Source: Betaproteobacteria bacterium (GTDB taxonomy: Bacteria; Pseudomonadota; Gammaproteobacteria; Burkholderiales; Usitatibacteraceae). From it: a stretch of DNA of 64,000 bases. Below the pieces are notes generated by a model. That model did no database searches, was not told the origin of the DNA, and saw nothing but the letters and a program-made list of their open reading frames with translations. A program made the position numbers and the translations under genes. Location of the stretch: positions 186,001-250,000 of the forward strand of contig JADKJR010000006.1 in the NCBI GenBank assembly GCA_016720925.1, read 5' to 3'. Positions 56,622 through 64,000 of this stretch are shown in pieces. The first letter of the stretch is position 1; each line of letters opens with the position of its first letter.

Positions 56622-57841
56622 AATTCACCCAGGTGTGGGCAGAGTCCCTGCGAGCGATGCTGGCCAATCCGATGCGCACCATGCTCACCATGCTTGGCAT
56701 CATCATCGGCATCGCCAGCGTGGTGTTGATGCTCGCGGTGGGTGACGGCATCAAGGCATTCATCAACAAGCAGCTTGCGGTGCTGGGTAGCAATCTGGTG
56801 CTGGTGCAGGCTGATTCGCGCAAGGCCGTCGGCGCGCGGCTGCGTACCGGTACCGTGCAGACCATGACGATCGATGATGCGGAGGCAATCAATCGCCTGC
56901 CGAGCGTGCAGGGCGCGGCGCCGATGCTGACGACGTTTTCGCAGATTTCATTTGGCAACGACAACAGCAACAACCAGGTGCAGGGCACCACGCCCGCCGC
57001 CTTCGCCATTCGCAATCTGCGCATGGCGAAGGGCATTGCACTGAGCGAAGTGGATATCGCCAGCGCGGCCCGGGTCGCGGTGCTCGGCAAGAAAGTCGCC
57101 GAGCAGTTGTTCTACAAAGCGGACCCCATCAACCAGCGTATCCGCATCGACAACCAGAGCTTTCAGGTGATCGGCGTACTCGACAACGAAGGTCAAAGCT
57201 TCGATGCCGGCGATATCGGCGAAGTGGTGATGGTGCCGATCTCTACCGCGCGCGTGACGCTGGTGCGCACGCCGACGCCGCGTTCGGTGCAGTACATCAT
57301 CGCGCAATCAAAGAGCGCCGAAGGGCTCAACGACATGGTGGCCGACATTTCGGACCTCATTCGCGATCGTCATCGCATCCGCGCTGACGATCAGGATGAT
57401 TTTCGGGTGGTGAATTTCGGTGAATTCGCCAAATCCGCCGAGGCGATCGCGACCGGTTTGTCGCTGGCGCTCGGCTTCATCGGCGCGGTGTCGCTGGTAG
57501 TGGGCGGCATCGGCATCATGAATATCATGCTGGTCAGCGTCACCGAACGCACCCGCGAAATCGGCATACGCATGGCCATCGGCGCGCGGCCGGCCGATGT
57601 GCTGTGGCAGTTTCTGATCGAGGCCGTGTCGATATGTTTGGTCAGCGGTGTGATTGGCGTCGCGTTGTCCTCTGCCCTGGCAGCGGCGATTTCCTCGACC
57701 GGAAAATTTGACATGGCCATCGGAGTGAAGGCTGTGGTCATTGCGACAGTATTCAGTTGCGCGGTAGGCGTGTTCTTCGGCTTTTATCCGGCGAGGCGCG
57801 CGTCGAAGCTGCAGCCGGTGGAGTGTTTGAGGCACGAATGA
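56618..57841 (+). CDS. MacB-type ABC permease (FtsX/MacB family)
   Basis: The 407-aa product has an N-terminal helix (MRTMLTMLGIIIGIASVVLML), a large periplasmic MacB domain, then three C-terminal helices including VSLVVGGIGIMNIMLVSVTER and the EIGIRMAIGA coupling loop. It is the mechanotransmission permease of the tripartite exporter; the cargo may be a peptide, macrolide or siderophore. The expected outer-membrane TolC-like protein is not in the operon. Confidence 0.9.
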   Translation: MKFTQVWAESLRAMLANPMRTMLTMLGIIIGIASVVLMLAVGDGIKAFINKQLAVLGSNLVLVQADSRKAVGARLRTGTVQTMTIDDAEAINRLPSVQGAAPMLTTFSQISFGNDNSNNQVQGTTPAAFAIRNLRMAKGIALSEVDIASAARVAVLGKKVAEQLFYKADPINQRIRIDNQSFQVIGVLDNEGQSFDAGDIGEVVMVPISTARVTLVRTPTPRSVQYIIAQSKSAEGLNDMVADISDLIRDRHRIRADDQDDFRVVNFGEFAKSAEAIATGLSLALGFIGAVSLVVGGIGIMNIMLVSVTERTREIGIRMAIGARPADVLWQFLIEAVSICLVSGVIGVALSSALAAAISSTGKFDMAIGVKAVVIATVFSCAVGVFFGFYPARRASKLQPVECLRHE

Positions 57842-57962
57842 ATGGTAGGTCGCGTTGTGCCACCCGACCTGGAACCGAACTTGGCGATTCCTTGAAGTTG
57901 TTAGTGGTGCAGCTTCATCGCTTTCTTCATTCCGTTTTGCAATGTACGCCGACGCCTCAACG

Positions 57963-58028
57963 TATATCGCGATTTGCCGGGCATCTCCGGGGATTTATAG
58001 CCTGGAAGCCGCGCTAGCGTTTGCGTTT
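57963..58028. repeat. 66-bp dispersed palindromic repeat, copy 11 (diverged)
   Basis: The right arm GCCGCGCTAGCGTTTGCGTTT is recognisable and the left arm weak. It lies between the convergent macB-like permease and glnD, ending 11 bp before the glnD stop. Confidence 0.6.
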
Positions 58029-58038
58029 TAAACTTGCC

Positions 58039-60687
58039 CTACGGCCGCAATTCCTTCGTCAACTTCGCCTGAAACTCCTTCGCAAATTCCACATTTCCCA
58101 ACTCAGGATGCGCAAGGATAAATACGTCCTCCGCGCGCTGCCCCAGGGTAGTGATGCGCGCGTCGTGAAGGCTGATATTGAATTCAAGAAATACTCTGGA
58201 GATGGCGGATAGCAACCCTGGCCGGTCCGCACAACTTACGGTGAGTTCGTAGTACGGTTTCTGACGCGATGGCTTGAGCGCAATGGCCGGCTCCATCGGG
58301 AAGTGTTTTACCTGGCGGGAGATGCGTCCGGAGAGCGAGGGCGGCGGCGCGGACGGGTCGTTCAGTACGCGCGCAAGTTCGTGTTCGATCATGCCGATCA
58401 CATCCCGGTAGCGGTCCGCGCTGTCGGCTTTGGGCAGGATTTGGAATACGTCGAGGGCGTAGTCGTGAGCGGTGGTGTAAATCTTGGCGGCAGCGATGTC
58501 GAAGGCGAGTTTCTCGAAGAAGCCGGTGATGCGCGCGAACAGTCCTGGCTGATCGTGGGTCATGACCATCACCGCGAAGCCTTGCTGCGGGTCATCGTCA
58601 GACTGGGGGCGTACCTTGACGACCGCTTCCGCGGGGCTTGGATTGTCATTCAGCACCAACGCATGCCACGAAATTTCGGCCGAATCGAAACGCTGGAAAT
58701 AGCGGGCATCGGTGTGCGCCCACAGGTTTGGCGTGGATGCTTCGTTAATGTTGGCGGACTCGCGATAAAGTTTGAGTGCCTCAAGCTTGCGCGCCTCGAT
58801 CCAGTGTTCGTTCGGCATCGAGTCGCCGCGCAACAAGCGCTGCGTGGCGCGGAATAATTGTTCGAGCAGCCTGCCTTTCCAGGCGTTCCACACGTGTGGG
58901 CTGGTACCGCGAATGTCCGCGACCGTCAGCAGATAAAGGGCAGTGAGTTTGCGTTCGTCGCCGACGCGCTGCGCGAATTGCGAAATCACATCCGGGTCGG
59001 ACAGGTCCTGCTTTTGCGCAACCGCGGACATCTGCAAGTGCATTTCCACCAGCCAGGTCACCAGCGCGGTATCTGCTTTCGACACTTGCAGTTTTCGGCA
59101 GAATTGGCGGGCATCGCGCCTGCCTAGCGCGGAATGATCACCGCCGCGCCCTTTGGCAATGTCGTGAAACAACGCCGCCAGATACAGGATCTCCGGTCGC
59201 GCAAATTCGTGGGCCAGTTCGTGGCAGTACGGGAATTCGTGTGAGAAGCGCGGCAACACCATGCGGCGCAGATTGCGGATCACCATCAGGATGTGTTCAT
59301 CCACCGTGTACACGTGGAAGAGGTCGTGCTGCATCTGCCCGACGATGCGGCCGAACGCGGGAATGTAGCGGCCGAGTACGCCGTAGCGGCTCATGCGGCG
59401 CAGGTTGAACGTGACTTTTTCACTTTGCAGGATTTTCAGGAATAGCTGGTTCGCTACCGGGTCGTCGCGGAATTTCTGATCGATCAGATGAACGGCGCGC
59501 CACAGCGCGCGCAAGGTGTCGGGCTCGAAGAATTCGGCTTCCTGGACGCTTTGCAGGGCAAGGAACGCGCGAAAAATAGACCGGGGATCACGTTTGAAAA
59601 TTTCCACGTCACACGCGGCAATGTTGCCATTCTCCAGCACGAATTCGTCGTCGATCGGCTGAACCTGATCCTTGCGCCGATGTGAAATTCTCTCCAGCAA
59701 GGTCGGCAGCAGGATCGAGTTCATCTGCCAAATGGCTTTTGCCGTGAGGTAGTAGCGGCGCATCAGGACTTCGGAGGGCAATTTACTTTTGGTCCCTGCG
59801 AGTTTGAGTTCTTTGGCTAACGCGGTTTGATGATCGAATACCAGGCGGTCCTCGCGGCGCCCGGCGAGGTAATGCAGGCGAATGCGAATATCGATCAGGA
59901 CTCGCCGGTGATGGCGGATATATTTCGCCTCGTACGGCGTAATGAGTCCCTGTTCTTCAAGTATCTTCCAGTCGTCGCCGAGATCGGCCGCCTTGACCAG
60001 CCACATGATGGTTTGCAAGTCGCGCAAGCCGCCGGGACTTTCCTTGATGTTCGGTTCCAGATTCAAGGCGACATCATTGTGGCGTGCGTGGCGGCGGTGC
60101 TGCTCGTCGATCTTGGCCTCGAAGAAACCTTTGACCGAACGGGCCTTCTTTAGCGCGCGATTGAGTTCGGCGACCAAGTCTGCACTGCCCCACACGCGGC
60201 GTGATTCAAGCAGGCCGGTATCGACGGTGATGTCTTTCCGGGATTCTTCCACGCACTCGTTCACGGTGCGCACGGAAATGCCGGGCTCCAGCCCCGCATC
60301 CCACAGCAGACTCACGAACGCCTCGACAGTCGGCATGGCGGAAGTCGTATCGGATGCGGCCCCGGCGTCGGGCAATAGCACCAGAACGTCTACATCGGAT
60401 GCCGGAAACAGGAACCTGCGCCCGTAACCGCCAACGGCAACAATAGCGAATGATTCCGGCAGGCCGATATCGGTCGCGATACGCACGATGGCGTCATCGA
60501 CGATCGCGGCATGTTGCCGCAGGTTGCGATCGGGTTGCGGACGTTGCTGGTAGGCGCGTTTCAGTGCCGTGCGCTGTTCAGCCAGCCAGTCGCGAATATG
60601 CCGCGCATAGGCGACACGGGTGCTGGCCTGTGCAGGCGAATTGGCGGGAACCTGTCGTAGAGATGCGGATCTCTTGGCGGAAGCCAT
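58039..60687 (-). CDS. glnD: PII uridylyltransferase/uridylyl-removing enzyme
   Basis: The 882-aa nitrogen sensor uridylylates PII under nitrogen limitation and reverses it when glutamine is high. The nucleotidyltransferase site is in VGGYGRRFLFPASDVDVLVL, the HD hydrolase in AALFHDIAKGRGGDHS, and two C-terminal ACT domains follow (VMTHDQPGLFARITGF and CADRPGLLSAISRVF), where glutamine binds. It is downstream of map with a 16-bp gap, same strand. Complete. Confidence 0.96.
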   Translation of the reverse strand: MASAKRSASLRQVPANSPAQASTRVAYARHIRDWLAEQRTALKRAYQQRPQPDRNLRQHAAIVDDAIVRIATDIGLPESFAIVAVGGYGRRFLFPASDVDVLVLLPDAGAASDTTSAMPTVEAFVSLLWDAGLEPGISVRTVNECVEESRKDITVDTGLLESRRVWGSADLVAELNRALKKARSVKGFFEAKIDEQHRRHARHNDVALNLEPNIKESPGGLRDLQTIMWLVKAADLGDDWKILEEQGLITPYEAKYIRHHRRVLIDIRIRLHYLAGRREDRLVFDHQTALAKELKLAGTKSKLPSEVLMRRYYLTAKAIWQMNSILLPTLLERISHRRKDQVQPIDDEFVLENGNIAACDVEIFKRDPRSIFRAFLALQSVQEAEFFEPDTLRALWRAVHLIDQKFRDDPVANQLFLKILQSEKVTFNLRRMSRYGVLGRYIPAFGRIVGQMQHDLFHVYTVDEHILMVIRNLRRMVLPRFSHEFPYCHELAHEFARPEILYLAALFHDIAKGRGGDHSALGRRDARQFCRKLQVSKADTALVTWLVEMHLQMSAVAQKQDLSDPDVISQFAQRVGDERKLTALYLLTVADIRGTSPHVWNAWKGRLLEQLFRATQRLLRGDSMPNEHWIEARKLEALKLYRESANINEASTPNLWAHTDARYFQRFDSAEISWHALVLNDNPSPAEAVVKVRPQSDDDPQQGFAVMVMTHDQPGLFARITGFFEKLAFDIAAAKIYTTAHDYALDVFQILPKADSADRYRDVIGMIEHELARVLNDPSAPPPSLSGRISRQVKHFPMEPAIALKPSRQKPYYELTVSCADRPGLLSAISRVFLEFNISLHDARITTLGQRAEDVFILAHPELGNVEFAKEFQAKLTKELRP

Positions 60688-60703
60688 CGTCCGCGGCGCA
60701 GTG

Positions 60704-61504
60704 CTAATTGAGGTGCGCCGGCGCTGCGGGCGTACCTTCAGACACCGTCAGAACTTCAAAGCCGTCTTCCGTGACCAGCACCGTATGTTCCCATTGGGCG
60801 GAGAGGCTGTGATCGGCCGTTACCACCGTCCAGCCATCGCCGAGCATGCGGATATCGCGACGGCCGGCGTTGATCATAGGCTCGACGGTGAAAATCATGC
60901 CGGGCTGCAATTTCGCCCCTGTCCCGGCACGGCCGTAGTGCAGCACTTGCGGTTCTTCGTGAAATCTTTTGCCGATGCCATGACCACAGAATTCGCGCAC
61001 CACGCTGTAGCCTGCCCCTTCGGCAAATACCTGAATCGCGTGGCCGATATCTCCAAAGGTGGCGCCTGGCTTTACTTCGCGTATGCCGCGCCACATCGAT
61101 TCGTACGTGCTTTCGCACAAGCGCTTGGCCTGGATTGAAGGTTCGCCCATGCAGAACATACGGCTGGTATCGCCGTGATATCCCTCTTTGATGACGGTGA
61201 TATCGATATTGACGATGTCCCCATTTTTCAGCAGTTTGTCGCCAGGAATGCCGTGGCAAACTTGGTGATTGACGGAAGTGCATACTGACTTCGGATAAGG
61301 CCGGTGCCCCGGTGGCGCGTAATTCAGGGGTGCCGGGATGGTACCCTGCACATTGACCATGAAGTCGTGACACAACTCGTCGATTTTGCCGGTGGTGACG
61401 CCTGGCTTGACGTAGGGAGTAATGAAATCGAGCACTTCCGAGGCCAGTCGGCCGGCGACGCGCATTTTCTCGATGTCCTGCGGGGTCTTGATAACAATGT
61501 TCAC
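60704..61504 (-). CDS. map: Methionine aminopeptidase
   Basis: The 266-aa type I enzyme removes the N-terminal Met. Metal ligands fall in NGDIVNIDITVIKEGYHGD, CGHGIGKRFHEEP and MIFTVEPMI. I start it at GTG 61504 (VNIVIKTPQDIEKM), matching known N-termini; the open frame extends far upstream but the sequence there is unlike the family. The usual divergent rpsB-tsf pair is not next to it. Confidence 0.93.
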   Translation of the reverse strand: MNIVIKTPQDIEKMRVAGRLASEVLDFITPYVKPGVTTGKIDELCHDFMVNVQGTIPAPLNYAPPGHRPYPKSVCTSVNHQVCHGIPGDKLLKNGDIVNIDITVIKEGYHGDTSRMFCMGEPSIQAKRLCESTYESMWRGIREVKPGATFGDIGHAIQVFAEGAGYSVVREFCGHGIGKRFHEEPQVLHYGRAGTGAKLQPGMIFTVEPMINAGRRDIRMLGDGWTVVTADHSLSAQWEHTVLVTEDGFEVLTVSEGTPAAPAHLN

Positions 61505-61599
61505 GATTTCAATTCTGGTTGGAAAAGCAAGGCAGGAGTATAGCAATTGAGTTGCGCATGCGCCGACCAATGGCCGGTGCGATGCCCGATAAAGGACAA

Positions 61600-61665
61600 A
61601 AAGTCCAGCATTGGCGCGGCTTTCCGGGCAAAATCGCCCGGGACGCCGCGTCAAATGGCGATCTT
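61600..61665. repeat. 66-bp dispersed palindromic repeat, copy 12
   Basis: The left arm AAAGTCCAGCATTGGCGCGG with inner TTTCCGGGC is well conserved; the right arm is the GCGTCAAATGGCGAT variant. It lies in the 285-bp gap upstream of map, which shows no other gene. Confidence 0.75.
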
Positions 61666-61789
61666 CAACAATTTTCTGCGTTTCTGCCTGAGTGTGAATC
61701 CCGGTCAATGAACCGGATGGACGTGCGGACGGCAAGTTTGAATCGGCGACCACCCCCATGTCGGCGTGAATTGGCCCTGCCGTCACGAT

Positions 61790-62992
61790 TCAGTTTGCTT
61801 CAAATTCAACTTTGGTTGCTCTGACGCTTCCATCCGACTTCCGTTTTCCCTTGGCCTTGGCTTTTTGTCCAACAGCCGGCGCGTGATCGTCCTTAATGCT
61901 TATCGATGCATCCGAGGCGTCAATTCGCCGGCCCTTGACGACGAAATCACCGATTGAGCGAAACTCGCTGATGATTCCGCTGACCTCGATTGACGATCCA
62001 CTGGAATCGCTCGATTCTATTTCGGTTGAATGAAACTTGATTTCCTCCGCGACCAGAACGCCATTGACGACGAATCCTTCAACGGTGACTCGCACGCCCG
62101 GCTTCAGGTTGTTGGCGGTGCCGCCGGAATAACTTGCCGCGCCTGCATCGATGGCGACACCGGCAACGGTGAAGTTTCTTGACGAACGGAAGTCAGCGAT
62201 AAACCCCTCAATGTCATTGCCCGCGTCCTCGTGGATTTCGATCTCTGGTGTGACTGAAACTTCCGTCGCCAGAACTGACGCTGACTTGGCGTCGAATATC
62301 CCTTTCACCGCGACGAAGTCGCCATTTTCGACGCGAGCTGTTTTGGAAATCACGTCAAGAACGCCGATGCGGAAGCGATCATCGCGGGTGTTGCGCACAA
62401 CCCCCCGAATCTCGGAGAGCGCCGACATGGGCGGCGCGATGGCTTCAATAAGCGTTGCCGCAAACAGGTTACGTGCAGGGTCGTTCAAGCCATGTATGGC
62501 GACCCAATCGCCCGCCGCGATTTGTGAAAGGTTCGCGATTCCACCAAGTCGCGTCGACAAGTCGGCAGCCACGCGTTGCGAAAGCACCTGCATTTCGCCA
62601 TTCGCGGAATTGATACTTTGCACTTGCCCAAGGATGGCGCGGTTCGTGCGCACGATAGCGGCGGTACCGGTGCCAAGCGTGTAATTGAAATCACCTTCGA
62701 TTTCGACCACCATTCCGAGTTTCAGAGCCGCACGTGACTGATTGGGCACGCCATCGACGATGATGTTGGCTTGCGACTCGTCGTAGTGCACACCATGCAC
62801 GACGATACTGCCAAAGTCTTCGATTTCGCCGAAGGCATAGTGCTGGCCGGTCCCGCCTGTCCGCACCGCAGCGCCCAATGCGCCGGCGACGAACAGGGTG
62901 GCCACGGATAGCAACGCGGTAAGCCAAATTACCAAGCGTTCCCGCGTGCGGCAGGCGTGTTGCGATGTGTTGAAATTATTTGTGTTTTGCAT
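61790..62992 (-). CDS. Exported DUF5666-repeat protein
   Basis: The 400-aa product has a signal/anchor segment (LVIWLTALLSVATLFVAGALG), then at least four OB-like DUF5666 repeats, recognisable by patterns such as FGSIVVHGVHYDES, IRGVVRNTRDDRFRIG, IEGFIADFRSSRNFTVAG and VSGIISEFRSIGDFVVKG, and a Lys-rich tail. The role is unknown, presumably periplasmic or surface binding. It lies 17 bp downstream of the DUF6502 gene. Confidence 0.82.
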   Translation of the reverse strand: MQNTNNFNTSQHACRTRERLVIWLTALLSVATLFVAGALGAAVRTGGTGQHYAFGEIEDFGSIVVHGVHYDESQANIIVDGVPNQSRAALKLGMVVEIEGDFNYTLGTGTAAIVRTNRAILGQVQSINSANGEMQVLSQRVAADLSTRLGGIANLSQIAAGDWVAIHGLNDPARNLFAATLIEAIAPPMSALSEIRGVVRNTRDDRFRIGVLDVISKTARVENGDFVAVKGIFDAKSASVLATEVSVTPEIEIHEDAGNDIEGFIADFRSSRNFTVAGVAIDAGAASYSGGTANNLKPGVRVTVEGFVVNGVLVAEEIKFHSTEIESSDSSGSSIEVSGIISEFRSIGDFVVKGRRIDASDASISIKDDHAPAVGQKAKAKGKRKSDGSVRATKVEFEAN

Positions 62993-63009
62993 GGCGAATT
63001 CCTTGAAAG

Positions 63010-63906
63010 CTAACTACGGATTGCTCCCGTACGTTTGGCGGCACGTTTTCCGGTAGTGGGCGATCCATCCAGCGTAGGAACAGATTCTTTGTAGAAATAC
63101 GCACCGAAGTTGATACGCGCGTCGTGTTTTTCGTCGATCTTGTCGCGTCCTTCCAGTTCAATGGCGCGCTCCATGAGCTGTTGCATGACCTGCTTCCACA
63201 AACTGCGGGCGGTGCGTTCAAGCTCCTCCGCGGAAGCGGCGGAAAGGGCGGTCGCGGAAATGCTCTGCTCAAGCATTTGCGTTTCCGCTGCGCTCAAATT
63301 GTGGACCACCGCCGCGAGATGGTCATGACCGTTTTCAGCAAGATATTGCACTTGATCGTCAAATGCTTTTTGGGGGACGAATGCATCGACAACCAAATGC
63401 ACCATTTCGTTTTCGACATGAACGATGCCCATTCTTACCATTTCGGCCAAAACGACTGATGGCCTCAATTCGGCGTCAACGGACTTGACCAATGTGGAAA
63501 AGGTCTCAACCGCTTTGCCTTTGCGGATGCTGAGTGCCCTTGGCTCGCGCCGCGCAGACTGAAAGCGCTTGTCGGTGAGCCAGCGCGTAACGACATCCGC
63601 ACCCATCGAAAGCGTTGGCGAGAGAATAAAGGCATCGTATCCCTCTTCGCGAAAACGCTTCACCTCCTTGCGATGCAAACCGGTCATCATGGAGATCTGC
63701 AAATCGGTTGCGGTCCCGCCAATGGCTTTGATTTCCTTCTCTGATTCCTCGGTATATACGGACTTGATGAGCTGGTGAAATGTTTGCAATACGATGCCGT
63801 GACGCATCATCAATCGAACGATCGGCCGCATGATGTGGCGGATCGAACGGATCAGCGCCGCACTGGAGGTTGCTGCAGAAGCGTTGGTTTGTCGTCGAGC
63901 GGCCAT
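63010..63906 (-). CDS. DUF6502-family protein
   Basis: The 298-aa mostly helical protein has an early block RPIVRLMMRHGIVLQTFHQLIKSVY and a region that looks helix-turn-helix-like (DLQISMMTGLHRKEVKRFRE), suggesting DNA binding. No catalytic motifs are seen. ATG 63906 is used. Pairing with a DUF5666 gene suggests a functional link of unknown nature; I recognise the pairing from family knowledge, not from a search. Confidence 0.7.
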   Translation of the reverse strand: MAARRQTNASAATSSAALIRSIRHIMRPIVRLMMRHGIVLQTFHQLIKSVYTEESEKEIKAIGGTATDLQISMMTGLHRKEVKRFREEGYDAFILSPTLSMGADVVTRWLTDKRFQSARREPRALSIRKGKAVETFSTLVKSVDAELRPSVVLAEMVRMGIVHVENEMVHLVVDAFVPQKAFDDQVQYLAENGHDHLAAVVHNLSAAETQMLEQSISATALSAASAEELERTARSLWKQVMQQLMERAIELEGRDKIDEKHDARINFGAYFYKESVPTLDGSPTTGKRAAKRTGAIRS

Positions 63907-63913
63907 GAATAGC

Positions 63914-64000
63914 CTATTGGACCTTGTTGATGAGCACGGAAACTTCGCCCGCGCCGATTGCAATAGCCGCGCTGACTCCCTCGAAATCTCCAGCCTGGGC
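63914..64000 (-). CDS. Partial gene running off the window edge
   Basis: Only the last 28 codons are present (ending AIAIGAGEVSVLINKVQ, stop TAG at 63916-63914). The stop lies 8 bp upstream of the DUF6502 start, so it is probably the first gene of the same operon. Too short to classify. Confidence 0.5.
   Translation of the reverse strand, partial: AQAGDFEGVSAAIAIGAGEVSVLINKVQ

Noticed and set aside
537..61665. The dispersed palindromes as a CRISPR array
   Set aside because: Copies are kilobases apart, are long hairpins, and have no spacers or cas genes nearby.

Overview
The window reads as a stretch of a GC-rich betaproteobacterial chromosome. The evidence is the smc-zipA-ligA order, a Bug-family solute receptor, a dapD-pilU pair, a bacterial Phe/Tyr degradation cluster, and a proteasome-like Ntn-hydrolase resembling the group described from Betaproteobacteria. 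It is almost entirely coding and mostly housekeeping or catabolic. I saw no rRNA, tRNA, CRISPR array, prophage or transposase gene.

Layout. 0-8 kb: a GNAT acetyltransferase, then a dipeptide/oligopeptide ABC importer on the minus strand (two receptors, two permeases, two ATPases). 8-13.8 kb: an MFS carrier, a proteasome-type hydrolase with an S4-domain protein, and YidB, CinA-like, PEBP and tandem-FKBP proteins. 13.8-21.5 kb: ggt-gabD, an ABC exporter pair, and an M61 peptidase gene carrying a palindromic repeat. 21.5-27.2 kb: two more peptide-type receptors without a transporter, a DUF1801 protein, a small cytochrome c and a YqaA-like membrane protein. 27.3-32.1 kb: hppD-hmgA-(GIY-YIG)-fah-phhA. 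32.4-38.2 kb: a lipoprotein, a Bug receptor, pilU, dapD, a methyltransferase and an EamA-type exporter. 38.2-43.1 kb: a P-type cation ATPase with a UspA protein, diverging from a LysR regulator whose leader carries a yybP-ykoY (manganese) riboswitch. 43.2-54.3 kb: queF, smc, zipA, ligA, galU, a phosphoribosyltransferase, an MTA/MTI phosphorylase, def and a small membrane protein. 54.5-64 kb: a MacAB-type exporter, glnD, map, and a DUF5666/DUF6502 pair with a partial gene at the edge.

Two features run across the whole window. First, about thirteen copies of a roughly 66-bp imperfect palindrome sit between genes. One copy lies inside the M61 peptidase gene, and two others touch or provide a stop codon. 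Second, several conserved genes (smc, queF, the P-type ATPase, the MFS carrier, an ABC permease and the FKBP gene) are broken by one-base changes, mostly in homopolymers. This pattern fits residual sequencing or assembly error better than gene decay, so most broken genes here should be treated as probably intact.

The most interesting candidate system is at 38.2-43.1 kb. A strong sigma70-like promoter drives a manganese riboswitch and then a LysR regulator instead of an exporter. A LysR-type palindrome lies about 65 bp upstream of the predicted start, and the likely effector, a P-type cation pump, diverges on the other side. This suggests an indirect, regulator-mediated manganese circuit.
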